From Coriolopsis trogii (taxonomy: Eukaryota > Basidiomycota > Agaricomycetes > Polyporales > Polyporaceae), in contig JAHYIO010000001.1 in the NCBI GenBank assembly GCA_020543525.1, forward strand, positions 3,658,001 to 3,722,000: a stretch of DNA of 64,000 nucleotides, in the 5' to 3' direction. A program made the position numbers and the translations under genes. How positions within the stretch are numbered: the first letter of the stretch is position 1; the number at the start of each line of letters is the position of its first letter. Below are positions 1 to 10,276 of the stretch, one piece after another. The notes beneath the pieces are model-generated. The model did not search any database and was not told where the DNA came from. It saw nothing but the letters and a program-made list of their open reading frames with translations.

Positions 1-70
1 GACCGTCGCGGCCTGCTACCTTGTCGCATATGGGTTTGCTAAGCCCGACTCGCGGCGCACGGAACCGGCG

Positions 71-1423
71 ATGTCGGCCACGGATGCGATTCACGCTCTG
101 CGCGCCCTCCGGCCGGGAAGCATCGAGACGGAGGAGCAGGAAGCGTTCGTTGCGAAGTACTGCAGCGCAATCTGGAAGCGCCACGCCGTGCTGCCAGACT
201 TGGTGCCCGAACCGCCTCCCTGCCCGCTGGAAGTCGAAGGAACGATATCGAAGGACGCTGATCTGTTTATGCTGGTCGGACTCCCGGGGTCGGGCAAGAC
301 GACGTTGTCGCGCATGCTGATGGCGCGAAACCCGCATGCGTGGATGTACATCTCGCAGGACGACACGGGCAGCCGGAGCGCATGCGAGACCGCGATCGGG
401 AACGTGCGAAGTGGGAAGGTCCTCCTGGACTGCTGCAACGTCTCGCGCGACGGGCGCAAGGCGTGGCTCGAGCTCGCCTCGCACTGGGCGACTTCCCCTG
501 TCTGCGTGTGGTTTGACTATGCCAGGGAGCTCTGTGTCTCGCGCGCACAGAATCGTGCAGGTCACCCAACGCTACCACCGGGGAACCGAGTACGCAACGC
601 GATGGACCAAATGCACGGCGCATTCGTGAGGCCGTCTCTCGAAGAGGGCTTCAGGGCTGTCTTCACCATTCGCTCATTCGCTGCGGCCGAGGAACTGGTG
701 TTACGGCTTTCGCCCCCGGTCACGCTCTTCAAATTTCCCCGTACGGCTCACATCCTGGACTTGGGGTCGGCAACCGACGATGATATTGTTACCGGCACCC
801 TCCCGCCCATCGTAGACGGGCACGTCGTGATCACCGAGAAGGTCGATGGGGCGAACATGGGCTTCTCGCTCTCCGCGGACCGCACGCAAATTGTGGTGCA
901 GAACCGGTCGCACTATGTGAACCCAGCGTCGCACGAGCAGTTCCGGAAGCTCGGGGTTTGGATTGAGCGGCACCGCGCGGGCCTCATGAAGATCCTCGAC
1001 CGGGATCCGCTCTTTGCACAGCGATACATTCTGTTTGGGGAATGGGTGGTCGCGACACATTCCATTTCGTACAGTCGACTGCCGGATTGGTTCATGGCGT
1101 TCGACTTGTACGACCGGAGCTTGGAGGGGTGGGCAGACAGGCGGACGCTGGAGGGGCTGGTGGAGGATACGGCCATTCAGCTGGTCCCTGTCATCCACGA
1201 GGGCGATATGGTGAGCGAAGAAGACCTCAGACGGATGGTCCAACAGCCTTCACGTTTCTACGAGGGCCGTGTGGAGGGAGTATACGTGAAGGTGGAGAAG
1301 ATGGGTAGGGTTGTGTCGAGAGGGAAAGTCGTTCGCGCAGACTTCATCGCGGGGAACGAGCATTGGTCCAGGGGCCCTCTACAATTAAACGCTCTCCAGA
1401 GCCTAGACAGCAGCATTGAATAA
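71..1423 (+). CDS. Polynucleotide kinase-RNA ligase fusion protein (5' end may lie outside the window)
   Basis: The open frame encodes 450 residues from the ATG at 71. The same frame stays open to base 2, so the true start may lie upstream of the window. Residues 66-215 look like a P-loop polynucleotide-kinase domain: Walker A GLPGSGKTT at 70-78 and a LLDCCNVSRDGRKAWL segment near 118-133. Residues 220-430 carry the nucleotidyltransferase motifs of the RNA_ligase family: motif I KVDG at 257-260 with Lys257 as expected adenylation site, motif III-like FGEWV near 322-326, motif IV EGVYVK at 402-407 and motif V KVVRADF near 419-425. The expected role is phosphorylation of 5'-OH RNA ends followed by joining. 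Fungal tRNA ligase Trl1 has the reverse order (ligase, kinase, cyclic phosphodiesterase), and no phosphodiesterase motif is seen here. Substrate is unknown. Family call is firm; physiological role is inferred. Confidence 0.8.
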   Translation: MSATDAIHALRALRPGSIETEEQEAFVAKYCSAIWKRHAVLPDLVPEPPPCPLEVEGTISKDADLFMLVGLPGSGKTTLSRMLMARNPHAWMYISQDDTGSRSACETAIGNVRSGKVLLDCCNVSRDGRKAWLELASHWATSPVCVWFDYARELCVSRAQNRAGHPTLPPGNRVRNAMDQMHGAFVRPSLEEGFRAVFTIRSFAAAEELVLRLSPPVTLFKFPRTAHILDLGSATDDDIVTGTLPPIVDGHVVITEKVDGANMGFSLSADRTQIVVQNRSHYVNPASHEQFRKLGVWIERHRAGLMKILDRDPLFAQRYILFGEWVVATHSISYSRLPDWFMAFDLYDRSLEGWADRRTLEGLVEDTAIQLVPVIHEGDMVSEEDLRRMVQQPSRFYEGRVEGVYVKVEKMGRVVSRGKVVRADFIAGNEHWSRGPLQLNALQSLDSSIE

Positions 1424-1612
1424 AGGGAAACCTGGGCGGTTTCGTCCTCTATGCACTCCTGTGATGGCGCCTATCTAATCATGGAAGATAAGCATTCGAT
1501 AGTCTCCCACCGATCGTCGATTATAATCCTCCTCCATCCAAAACTCTCTCGTCCACCCGCAAACAGCTCTCACCACGTCTCCCATCGTGACTGAAACGAC
1601 TATCCACCCATC

Positions 1613-2896
1613 ATGTCTACGGAAACTTACCAGCTCTTCTGCATGGGCAACCCCCTCCTCGATATGCAAGTTACGAATGGCGAAGAGCTCCTCAAAAAGT
1701 ACGACCTCAAGTCTAATGATGCCATTCTCGCTGAGGAAAAGCACATGCCGATGTACGATATCTCCGCTTTTGTGTCCTGAGATCCCTCGAATGACTTTTG
1801 CTCTTTAGCTACGGCGAGCTCGTAGAAAAGTACAAGATCACCTATGTGGCCGGTGGTGCAGCGCAGAACGCGGCGCGCGGTGCAGCAGTACGCATTCCCA
1901 GCCATACCAGTGAGGTCCCTGAGACTTACTAACACCCACTCACACGCTCCAGTACGTCCTTCCCCCGCACTCTGTCGTGTACGTCGGCTGCGTCGGCGAC
2001 GACGATCTCGCGGAGCAGCTCAAGGCGGCCAACAAGCGCGAGGGCCTCGACCAGCGCTACCTCGTCAAGAAGGGCGAGAAGACCGGGGCGTGCGCCGTCA
2101 TCATCACTGGCCACGACCGCTCGCTCGTGACAAACCTAGCGGCGGCCGAGAAGTTCGACAAGTCGCACCTCTCGTCCCCGGAGGTCGCGCCGCTCCTCGA
2201 GGCCGCGAAGATCTTCTACGTTGAGGGCTACTTCTTGACGCACGGCATTGAGTCTGCCCTCGAGGTCGCCAAGAAAGCGTCCGAAGCGGGCAAGGTATAT
2301 TCGGAGTCCCTGTACTTCTGTCTACTTCTAACTGACTGACCCCGCGCGCATTTTAGATCTTCGTTCTCAACCTGTCTGCGCCCTTCATCCCCCAGTTCTT
2401 CGCCGTCCAGCTGCAGCAGATTATGCCCTACTGCGACGTCGTCGTCGGAAACGAGGCTGAGGCCGAGGCGTGGGGCAGCGCGACGGGCCTGCCCGACAAG
2501 ACTGACCTGACAGCGGTCGCGCGTGCGATCGCAGCGCAGCCCAAGTCGAACGCGTCCCGCCCGCGGACGGTCGTCATCACCCACGGCCCCAAGTCGACGA
2601 CGGTTGTGAACGCGGCGGACCCGGAGAACCCGAAGGTGTTCCCCGTCACACCGCTTAAGGATGAGGAGATCGTCGACACCAACGGCGCGGGTGACGCGTT
2701 CGCCGGTGGGCTCCTCGGTGGGCTCGTCCTCGGGAAGAGCATCGATGAGTGCGTCGAGGCTGGCCACAAGATGGGCGCGATGTGCGTGCAGCAGGTATGT
2801 CTATCTTATCGCTTCGACTAGTCCTCGGAACGCGATGTTGATATATGATATCAGGTCGGACCCCAGTACAAGTGGCCCAAAGTCCAGATCTACTAA
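1613..2896 (+). CDS. ADO1: Adenosine kinase
   Basis: Five exons (1613-1752, 1809-1887, 1953-2294, 2357-2794, 2855-2896) give 346 residues, the normal length for the family. The enzyme phosphorylates adenosine to AMP, salvaging adenosine and removing the by-product of S-adenosylhomocysteine breakdown in the cytosol. The start MSTETYQLFCMGNPLLDM and the GGAAQN segment are typical of adenosine kinases. The PfkB signature DTNGAGDAFAGG spans 294-305, with Asp300 as the predicted catalytic base. Introns are 54-65 nt, all GT-AG, with a clear CTAAC branch site in intron 2 near 1927. The gene is convergent with the zinc-finger gene downstream. Splice sites keep the frame throughout, so this model is secure. 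Confidence 0.95.
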
Positions 2897-3291
2897 TCGC
2901 TCAGGACGGCTGGCGTTGTCCCTGTTTCTGCGTAAATTATACCTGCATCTCGCTCTCAACAGCGTTCATCCACGGTTCATCCCGTTGTAGCCCTCCCGGA
3001 GCTCCCACACACATGTGTAGTATACGAGTCAACCGTCGTCATATCTGTAGTAACATACCCTCATCGCACACAACCTGCACACAGCACCGTCCGCAGTCGA
3101 GCTTTCATATACGCACCGTCCATTAGTGTGAGCGGCGCTGCTTCCAAGGTTGCGTGCAACAGTACATTCCATAATTAGGCGATAAGAAGTAAGTGTATGT
3201 GACGATAAGGCCCGCAACAAGCTACTGTTATGAAGGCGGTGGCGAGGCGAGTGACTCCTACAAACAGGACAAAGAAGGGAAGATGGGAACG
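2897..3291. other. Convergent 3' intergenic region
   Basis: This space lies between the stop codons of adenosine kinase (plus) and the zinc-finger gene (minus). It should hold both 3' UTRs. On the minus strand a candidate extra terminal intron of the zinc-finger gene ends at a TTGTAG near 3260, after which a short frame stops near 3231. No other coding or RNA feature is visible. Confidence 0.6.
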
Positions 3292-5308
3292 TCAGGTGGG
3301 TGCCGACATCGACAAGAGCCAGAGGGCTGGCCGTACCTGAGTGAGTAGTTCCTCTGCAAACATTCGCTCACCATCAATCGGACCATCTATACATGGACAA
3401 CAGAGCACAGACGCACCAGGGTTGAGCATGGGTGTCCCGTCTTCCGCAACGAGCTGCTGGCGCGATAGAGATTCATCCTCGGCCTGTCCCGCGTGCACGT
3501 CGACGATGTCGTCCACGGACATTTCCTGGTCGGGCTCCCCTACGGCGTCGACGTCGTCATCGATGTCCCCGGCCTGACCGCCCTGAACGGGGACCACAGC
3601 AGGCCCCGTATCGGGCGGCTGCTCGACCGGTATACGCTGCGTTTGTGACTGTGGTTGGCTTCGCGAAGCTACTTGGGGCTGTGGCTGAGAAACGTCAGTA
3701 CTACCGCTCCTCTCCACGACGGCCTCTTCCAATCCCGGCTCGGCCTCAGACGCGGCCGAGTCCGTCGCAGGAGGCTCTGAATGACTGTCAGGCTGGGTCG
3801 AAGCCGTCCGACTGGCGTCCGCATTCGCACTCGCACTGGCAGCCGAGTCACGATCTTCCTGCTCCTTCTGGTACGCCAGCACGGCCTGGAGCGCCGCCGC
3901 GGCCATCAGCGCGTTCGCGGCGTCCGTCCCGTCCCCAGTCTCACTATGAATCTGATCTGGGGATGACGGCTCTGGCGGCTCCACTTGCCTCTCTCTCTGC
4001 GACGCCGACGACGGCGTGGGCGCAGACGTGGACGGGGCATGCGGCTGCGAGTACGAGGAGTAGGACGGCCTGGCGCTGTCGCGACTGTGCTTGTCCCCAC
4101 CCGCTTTGGGGCTCTCGGCGCTTGTGTTGCGCAGCGCGGATTCGGGCGGGCCGACGCCGTTGGGTTGGCCGTTGGACTGGGCGAGGAGCTCCGGGTTGAT
4201 CTGCGACATGTGTGGCGGGAGGCCGGGCATGCCTGGATGACGGTAGTAGGGCCCGGGGTAGTACGAGGGGATGTACATCCCTGGGGGCGGCGCCATAGGG
4301 TGTCCTTCGGGCCCCGGGCCCCAGAGCGGTGGCGGCGCCGACGGTGATGGCTGCCAGTTCCCTCGCGTCGCGGATGTTGGCAGACCCATAGGTTGCGGAG
4401 GGTAGTGCGGGTCGATCATCATACCTGGAGGGGGAGGACGAGGTGCGGGAGGATAGGTCGCGTAGTAGCCGTCTGAGCAGTAAAGTGTGAGGACCGGTTC
4501 GAAGCACGGAGGGCGGGGAACACGACTGCCTCGGCACAACTCTTACCCTGCATGGTGTGGGGTCTGTAATAGCTGGATGCGCGACCTGTCGAACCCGCGG
4601 CGCTGCCGGCAGCTGGAGGAGAGCCATTCATGCTGCCTTCGCCATGACTCCTTGCGGGCGTACCACTCGGGCTGGGTGATCTTGAGCCTACAGACCCGTC
4701 AGCAGAACCTTTGCTCTTGTCGACCTCAGGCTCGATGACAACACCGTTATGCCGAGACTTTTGGTGCCGACGGAGAGCGTCCGTCTGGGGAGACAACGAA
4801 GGACGCCGTGTGCGACGGTTGAGAGATGATACGAGACTCGGGCAGGAAAGAGACGCACTCGGGTGAAGGTGGCATCACATTGGGGACACTGGCTATACAC
4901 GATACAGACGGCATTGAGCGAGGCTCTGGGATGCGCGACTCGACTGGAACGTACAATCCGGGAATCGAATGCGTCTTTGTCGTTCTCTGGTGTCTCTTCA
5001 AGTCAGCCTCGCGCGCAAAGACCTTCTTGCAGCCATCCATTTTACAGGGCCATGATCCGGTGTCGGGCTTCTTCTTTGCGCTGGAGGAGGCGGAGGAAGA
5101 GGAAGACTTTTTCTTCGACTCCTTCTTGTCCTCAGCCTGCAAGAGAGCATGGTGCGGCGGTGAGTACAAGGCAGGGGCAACCGGGCGAGGGACGTTGGCA
5201 GCCACAGGCCATATTAGAAGCCGGTGTGGCAAAGTGGCTGAAGCGATAGCTGAGCTGATCGCGCGGTTGCGGGATGCTCACCGACTGCTTTCCTGGCGTT
5301 TTCACCAT
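3292..5308 (-). CDS. C2H2 zinc-finger protein, putative transcription factor
   Basis: Five exons read on the minus strand (5308-5282, 5136-4955, 4892-4859, 4784-4547, 4472-3292) give 553 residues. A Lys/Ser-rich N-terminus leads into two adjacent C2H2 fingers: Cys40/Cys45/His58/His65 and Cys72/Cys75/His88/His93, the second split by an intron after TFTR. The rest is low-complexity Pro/Ser/Gln-rich sequence with acidic patches, as in activation domains. It is probably a nuclear DNA-binding regulator; targets cannot be read from sequence. The 9-codon first exon (MVKTPGKQS) followed by a 145-nt intron is the only nearby ATG that splices in frame to the finger exon, but it remains a prediction. 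The 3' end could instead splice at a GTACGG near 3333 and finish about 60 nt further on. Confidence 0.8.
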
Positions 5309-6238
5309 CCTGGACGCTTCTCAAGCCCTGAGAGTCGCTGTGTTCTGGCTCTCGCCGAGTCGAATGCGTCGGGAGGCGGGAAGGGCGTCGAGGAGGGCGT
5401 GTGGCTGGGGATGGCTGAGCTGTGGCTGGTGGTGGCTGACGGGAACGAGCTGGCGGAGGCGAGACAACTTCCCTCGGCGTCTCCCGGCTTTCTCCCGCCC
5501 GCTTCCGACGGCCAGCCCCGTGACGGTGACAGTGACAGGATCGGCAGTCACTCCTCCTGCCATCCACCACCATCCCCGCAGTCTGAAATGCAGCGGCGAC
5601 AACAAACATGAGAGCACCGTGAGCACAAGCACAGACTGCCAGCTAAGACGGAACGTGGCTGGGCAGAAAGCGCATGTTCTACTCAGTGAGTACTCGTCAG
5701 TACTGCGACTGTATGTACTTGTACTGAAAGTGCCAAATTGGCATTTGAAAGCAGAGGAATTCGAGGACAATTCACTTACAACTCATCCCAACGTAGGATT
5801 GTAAACCAGTCACAGATGCGATCTAGATTGCTACGATACCTCCAACGCGACCGATGCACGCTCGGTCAGATTGCGAATACAGTCGAGTATCGAATCTCCT
5901 GCCCTTGCATTCCGGCCTGGAAGCGCGGGTTCCAGATGTGACCGCGGTATAGACTGCAATCCCGTCCGCTGCGTGGACAAATTAGGAATCACCAGGTCGG
6001 TTCGTGATATTTCAGAGACGGATGTGCGCTGCGCTAACAGTTCCTACTGCTCATAGGAGAAGCACCGCGGCTTGTGTAGGAAGTTCATCGAGGTATATAT
6101 AACCAGAGCAAAACGTTGATCAATGGCCTTCATCCCTCTCACAGTTCCTGGTGAACGCATACCTCAACTTTCCTCGACACTTCTATCCTATCATTATCCA
6201 TTTCCTCTTCAGGTTTACACACACACTCTCTCTGCGCT
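5309..6238. other. Divergent promoter region
   Basis: This is the shared upstream region of the zinc-finger gene (minus) and the protein kinase gene (plus). A consensus TATA box lies at 6094-6102 for the kinase. Overlapping short frames on both strands near 5310-5600 are GC-rich and show no recognisable protein. The segment 5690-6060 is relatively AT-richer and featureless. Confidence 0.5.
6094..6102 (+). promoter_or_regulatory. TATA box of the protein kinase gene
   Basis: The sequence TATATATAA lies 137 nt upstream of the kinase ATG at 6239, leaving room for a leader of about 100 nt. It is a good match to a fungal TATA element and the only one in this promoter. Confidence 0.6.
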
Positions 6239-7433
6239 ATGTCTTCTGCCTCAGATTGCATGCCCAACTTCACCGGCAGCATCATCGCTGACCGCTACAA
6301 ACTCTCTGAAGTCCTCGGATCCGGCACATACGGTGTCGTCTACAAAGCCATCGACACCAGGACCACTCCCGAACCTGACTCAGACGCGCACTACCGTGCC
6401 ATCAAAATCATACGCAAGCTTGGGCGCCAGCCCCTCGAGATAGCTGCCATTCGACGCGAAGTTGCACTTCACTCGGTCGTCTCTCACAAACCAAATATCG
6501 TCACTATACACGACGCAATCGACGACGATGACTACTTCTACCTCGTCCTCGACTTCTGCGACGGCGGAGACCTCTTTGACCATATCTGCTCCAATGGCAC
6601 CTACAACAATAACGACACGCTCGTCAAGACGGCATTCCTCACCCTCATTGACGCTGTCCAAGTCTGCCACGACAACCAGATCGCTCATCGTGATCTTAAG
6701 CCCGAAAACATCCTTGCAAGCGCGGATGGTTCGAAACTGTACCTCGCCGACTTTGGCCTAGCCACGGACGAGCGATTATGTGAGGACTTCGGACGCGGTA
6801 CTAATATTTACATGGCTCCCGGTAAGTCCCAAACGTCTTCCTCTTACTCTCTTCTCCCGGTAGCTTACATTACCCCGCACAGAATGCTACGGAAATACCC
6901 GCAAACCGTACTGCACGCACGCAAGCGACATCTGGGCTCTCGGGGTCATCCTCTTCAACATGATCACGACCCGGAATCCATGGTCCAAAGCGACCCTCAA
7001 AGACCACGGGTTCTGGACGTTCCTCGACAACCCGCGGGTGCTTTACAACGAGACCAGCATCTCCCCCGCCGCATTCGACATCATTGTCCGCATCTTTGAC
7101 GTCATGCCCCTGGAGCGCATAACTCTCCCTGAGCTCCGCAAGGCCATCTCGTCCATCGACTCCTTCTGGCGCGACCCTTGGACCAAGTCACTCGACGATC
7201 GACCGACGACTACCGCCACCAGCATCGACGTGAAATACAGGGCAACGGATAGCCCCAAGTCCACTCTCTCCCTGTCGAGCCCGAGCATGACCTCTCTCTG
7301 TTTCCGGGCGTGGTCGTCCGGGTCGGAGGCGGAGGCGGAGTTCCCCACTGCTTGGAAGTTCGCGGATGAGAAAGTACGGGTCAGCGAAGCGCCTGAGATG
7401 CCCAACTCGATCGCGTTCAGCGACTTCGTGTAG
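6239..7433 (+). CDS. Serine/threonine protein kinase, Ran1/Ksp1-like
   Basis: Two exons (6239-6821, 6883-7433) give 377 residues. All main kinase motifs are present: Gly-loop GSGTYG at 27-32, the VAIK-type lysine in AIKI at 54-57, hinge LDFCDGGDLF, catalytic loop HRDLKPEN at 150-157 with Asp152, DFG at 171-173 and APE at 193-195, the last rebuilt across the 61-nt intron. The GRGTNIYMAPE activation segment and the DGGDLFDHI hinge resemble the Ran1/Pat1-Ksp1-Sks1 group, which regulates meiosis, filamentation or nutrient responses in yeasts. That subfamily placement is a judgement by eye. The C-terminal 100 residues are Ser/Thr-rich without a domain. An overlapping upstream ATG at 6123 lies in the leader. 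Confidence 0.88.
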
Positions 7434-7803
7434 AATGTCTACTTGACATCGACAAAAGCTGCGCCATCGACGTTGCGGGCAACGGGGGCACACGGCACAT
7501 CCACTACTTTACTAGGGATTCGGAAGGGTTTTGATAGCACGGGTCATTATTGGTTGGGGTAGGAAGGGGAAAACATCGTCATGTACGCGCATACCATACG
7601 CACCTCTGCGAATGCATCCGAATTCTGTTGCGCTCACTCAAGAGTTCATCGATTCATTCCTATCATTCCGTCTGAGTCGACATCGTTTGACCAAAACGCA
7701 CCCAAATTCTCGTAAGAGTCGTGACATTCATACATACGAACACAATACGATCGAGAACTCATAGTACAGGCGGGAATCCTGGATGCGAGACGCTTGAGGC
7801 CTG
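7434..7803. other. Convergent 3' intergenic region
   Basis: The space separates the stop codons of the plus-strand kinase and the minus-strand seven-helix protein. It should contain both 3' UTRs. No further feature is visible. Confidence 0.6.
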
Positions 7804-9085
7804 TCACTCGATTTTCGCGGGGTCCCCCTTGACCTTCTCTCGCTCCTGGGACTCCACGTCAGACCTCAGAACGTCCACGCCGGTCATGGACGAATCATGC
7901 GTAAGCTGCACCGTCGCCGACCCATGTCCGCCACGAGGAGGCGCGGCCCGCGAGTTGAAGTTCATCGTCGTCAGCGTCGCCTCCGCCATCGTCTCCTTCG
8001 TCCACGCCGTCCCGTCCGCGACACGGTAGATGATCAGGTACGTCGCGACTTGCTATTCTCGGCGCGTCAGCCTCGCCGTACCCCTGCACGCTCGCAAACG
8101 AAATGCCGACCCACCTGAGCAGCCTGTGCGAACCCGAGCCAGATCTGGTTGATCGGCTTGTTGAGCCCGTACGAGACGAGGAAGGCGATGGAGAACGCCG
8201 AGTAGAGCGCCGCGGACTCGACGATGAGCGCCGCGAGCGAGAGGTACTGCTTCGCGTGCTCGGCGGGGAGGTGCGCGAGGTGCGTGCGGCGGTAGAGGAT
8301 GAGGCGGGTGACGATGAGCGTCGTGAGTACTATGTTGATCCCGAGCGAGATCGCGTAGTACGCTGTGCCGTACGCGAGCGGACGCTTGCTGTAGAGCGAG
8401 AGGCCGGGGTGGCTTGACTCGAGCGTCCAGAGCGTGCCCATTACTGAGTAGTCAGGTTGGACGTGAGAGGTTTAATTGGTAGTGGGTGACTGTATGACGT
8501 ACCGAAGGAGGCAACAAGCATGATCGATGGTAAAAGGGTGACCATATATGCGACTCGTGGGCCAGAAGCTCTCCAGATGACCCAGCAACGCCAAAGCTAG
8601 GAATGGGAATGAGAAACCGACCTCTGACACTGTCAGTGCGAGGTGATGCGTGTACGTACCACGAGAAGGTCACAGAAGAAAGTGAGTAGGAAGAGAGTGG
8701 TGTAAAACATGACATTGATCGCGAGGTACTGAGTATCCAAGAAGTACTGCCAGGGCCCCCCAGGGTAATTGCGGTTTTCGATGTATATGACTTGGACTGT
8801 GCGAGCTTGGACGATGCAGAACATCGTCTCGATGATCAGCAAGAGAGTGATGTAGACGAGGAGGAAGCCTGTCTTCTTCCCCCTCTTCTGCTGCTTCCAG
8901 AGGTATCTAGCACATGTCGCCCAAAGGACAAGTTGTACGCCTATCATATAGTGTTAGCAAGTAGGCATCATGATGTGCGTGGACGAACCGTAGCCAACGC
9001 CAGAGACGAAGTCCCCAGCGAGGAAAAACCGTTCAAGGTTGATTGTATCATTGTCCTCGACGGGGCCATAGTATGGCTGAGACAT
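7804..9085 (-). CDS. Seven-helix membrane protein, paralogue A
   Basis: Five minus-strand exons (9085-8989, 8940-8660, 8596-8503, 8443-8115, 8052-7804) give 349 residues. About seven hydrophobic segments alternate with short loops: GVQLVLWATCARYLW, FLLVYITLLLIIETMFCIV, LAINVMFYTTLFLLTFF, MVTLLPSIMLVASFV, LAYGTAYYAISLGINIV, LIVESAALYSAFSIAFLV and AQAAQQVATYLIIYR. The topology resembles a receptor, but I see no known ligand or G-protein motif. I recognise the pattern as a basidiomycete family of unknown function. The C-terminal 60 residues are polar and probably cytosolic. Exons 2, 3 and 4 have exactly the same lengths (281, 94, 329 nt) as in the paralogue at 10277-11526, showing a tandem duplication. 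Confidence 0.85.
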
Positions 9086-10276
9086 TATGAGTGGTGGATA
9101 GGACTAGAATACAGAGGTCGCCAATTGAGGGAAGAGCCCGCGGTATGAGGAAAGCGTGCACTCATGCCGGCACCTCATGTATATAGCTTCTGAATGCCGT
9201 TCTTTGGCCGTAAATCAACCAATGCCGGTCTCCGAGACTCGTGACGTCGCCGGAGTGCGTCCCTGGTTTCGCTGTGCTTCACTGAATGTACGACAGGCCC
9301 CACCGAATTCATGATAGGTCATGCAGAGAAGCGGCGAGCCCCGAGGCATGAGGCAGAGCGTGCCACTGCTTCAACTTTGAGTCAGCGACCTTCTCGTCCT
9401 TGGCCAGACAGGTTGTGGGAGCCCCTTGGCGGACAATGCAGGACGCACCTGACATCACGGTTTCCAACGCATGACTTGTGCATCCTTCATCTGCCTTGCA
9501 TGCCAACGACATCCCACAGAAGAGATGGAAAGAGGACGCCCTGCATCGCGTGTCAATGGCAAAGAGGATAACCGTCACAGGCTATGTTAGATGCAGCATA
9601 CAGGAAGATGGACGTACCCTACGCCACGAAGGGCACAGCTACGAAAGCGAAGCTCCAGGGCGGAAGCGGACCCTCATGCTAGTTGGCAGCTGCGAGAATG
9701 ACAGATTGTGATAACTGATAAATGCAGGCGAGACAGGCGGTCTGACTGGGAATCGCCATCTGGAAGAGGCAGATCCGGCTCACACCGACTATCACCGATG
9801 TCAGAGAGGAAGAACTCGTTTCACAGGGTGCACGACTCGGACACGGGCGCGAGACTTGCAGGCGGTGCCTGTCGGGACGGTCGAAGCTGCATGGCCAGCT
9901 GACGGCAGCGGTGTGCACGGACAGTGACAAAGCTGCGGTTTGACGGATCAAGCAAGAAGAAGTATACCCCTCACACGACCCAGAGCGTCGTGAGATATAA
10001 GAAGGGTGGCAGAAAACGGCTCAGACAGCCATGCCTCGCACTTCATGATGGTGGACAGAGGTCAAGATCGTTAGGCGCTAGAGGTCACTGCCCGACATGC
10101 ATCAGCATACACCTAAAGATTACATCGTGGGACAAATAAGGTTACAATTATACAGGAGACATGTAAGCATCTGAGAAAAGGACGCGACCGCTGCGCGCCA
10201 CTTCACGGAAAGTGTTGAAACGAAAGTAAGCTGGGAGCCCTCATTGCTCTCAGGCATCGGAGACGACGGATGGCCT
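9086..10276. other. Spacer between the tandem membrane-protein genes
   Basis: About 1.2 kb separates the two paralogues and should hold the promoter of A and the 3' end of B. A minus-strand open stretch around 9679-9860 encodes a hydrophobic segment, but I could not join it to flanking exons or to the neighbouring family. No supportable gene. Confidence 0.4.

Noticed and set aside
5225..5300. tRNA-like sequence (GGCAAAGTGGCTGAAGCG)
   Set aside because: It has a D-arm-like start but no matching acceptor stem or TTCGA T-loop, and it lies in the first intron of the zinc-finger gene.
9679..9951. Possible third copy or fragment of the seven-helix family
   Set aside because: The hydrophobic stretch shares none of the family's conserved segments and has no usable splice sites.
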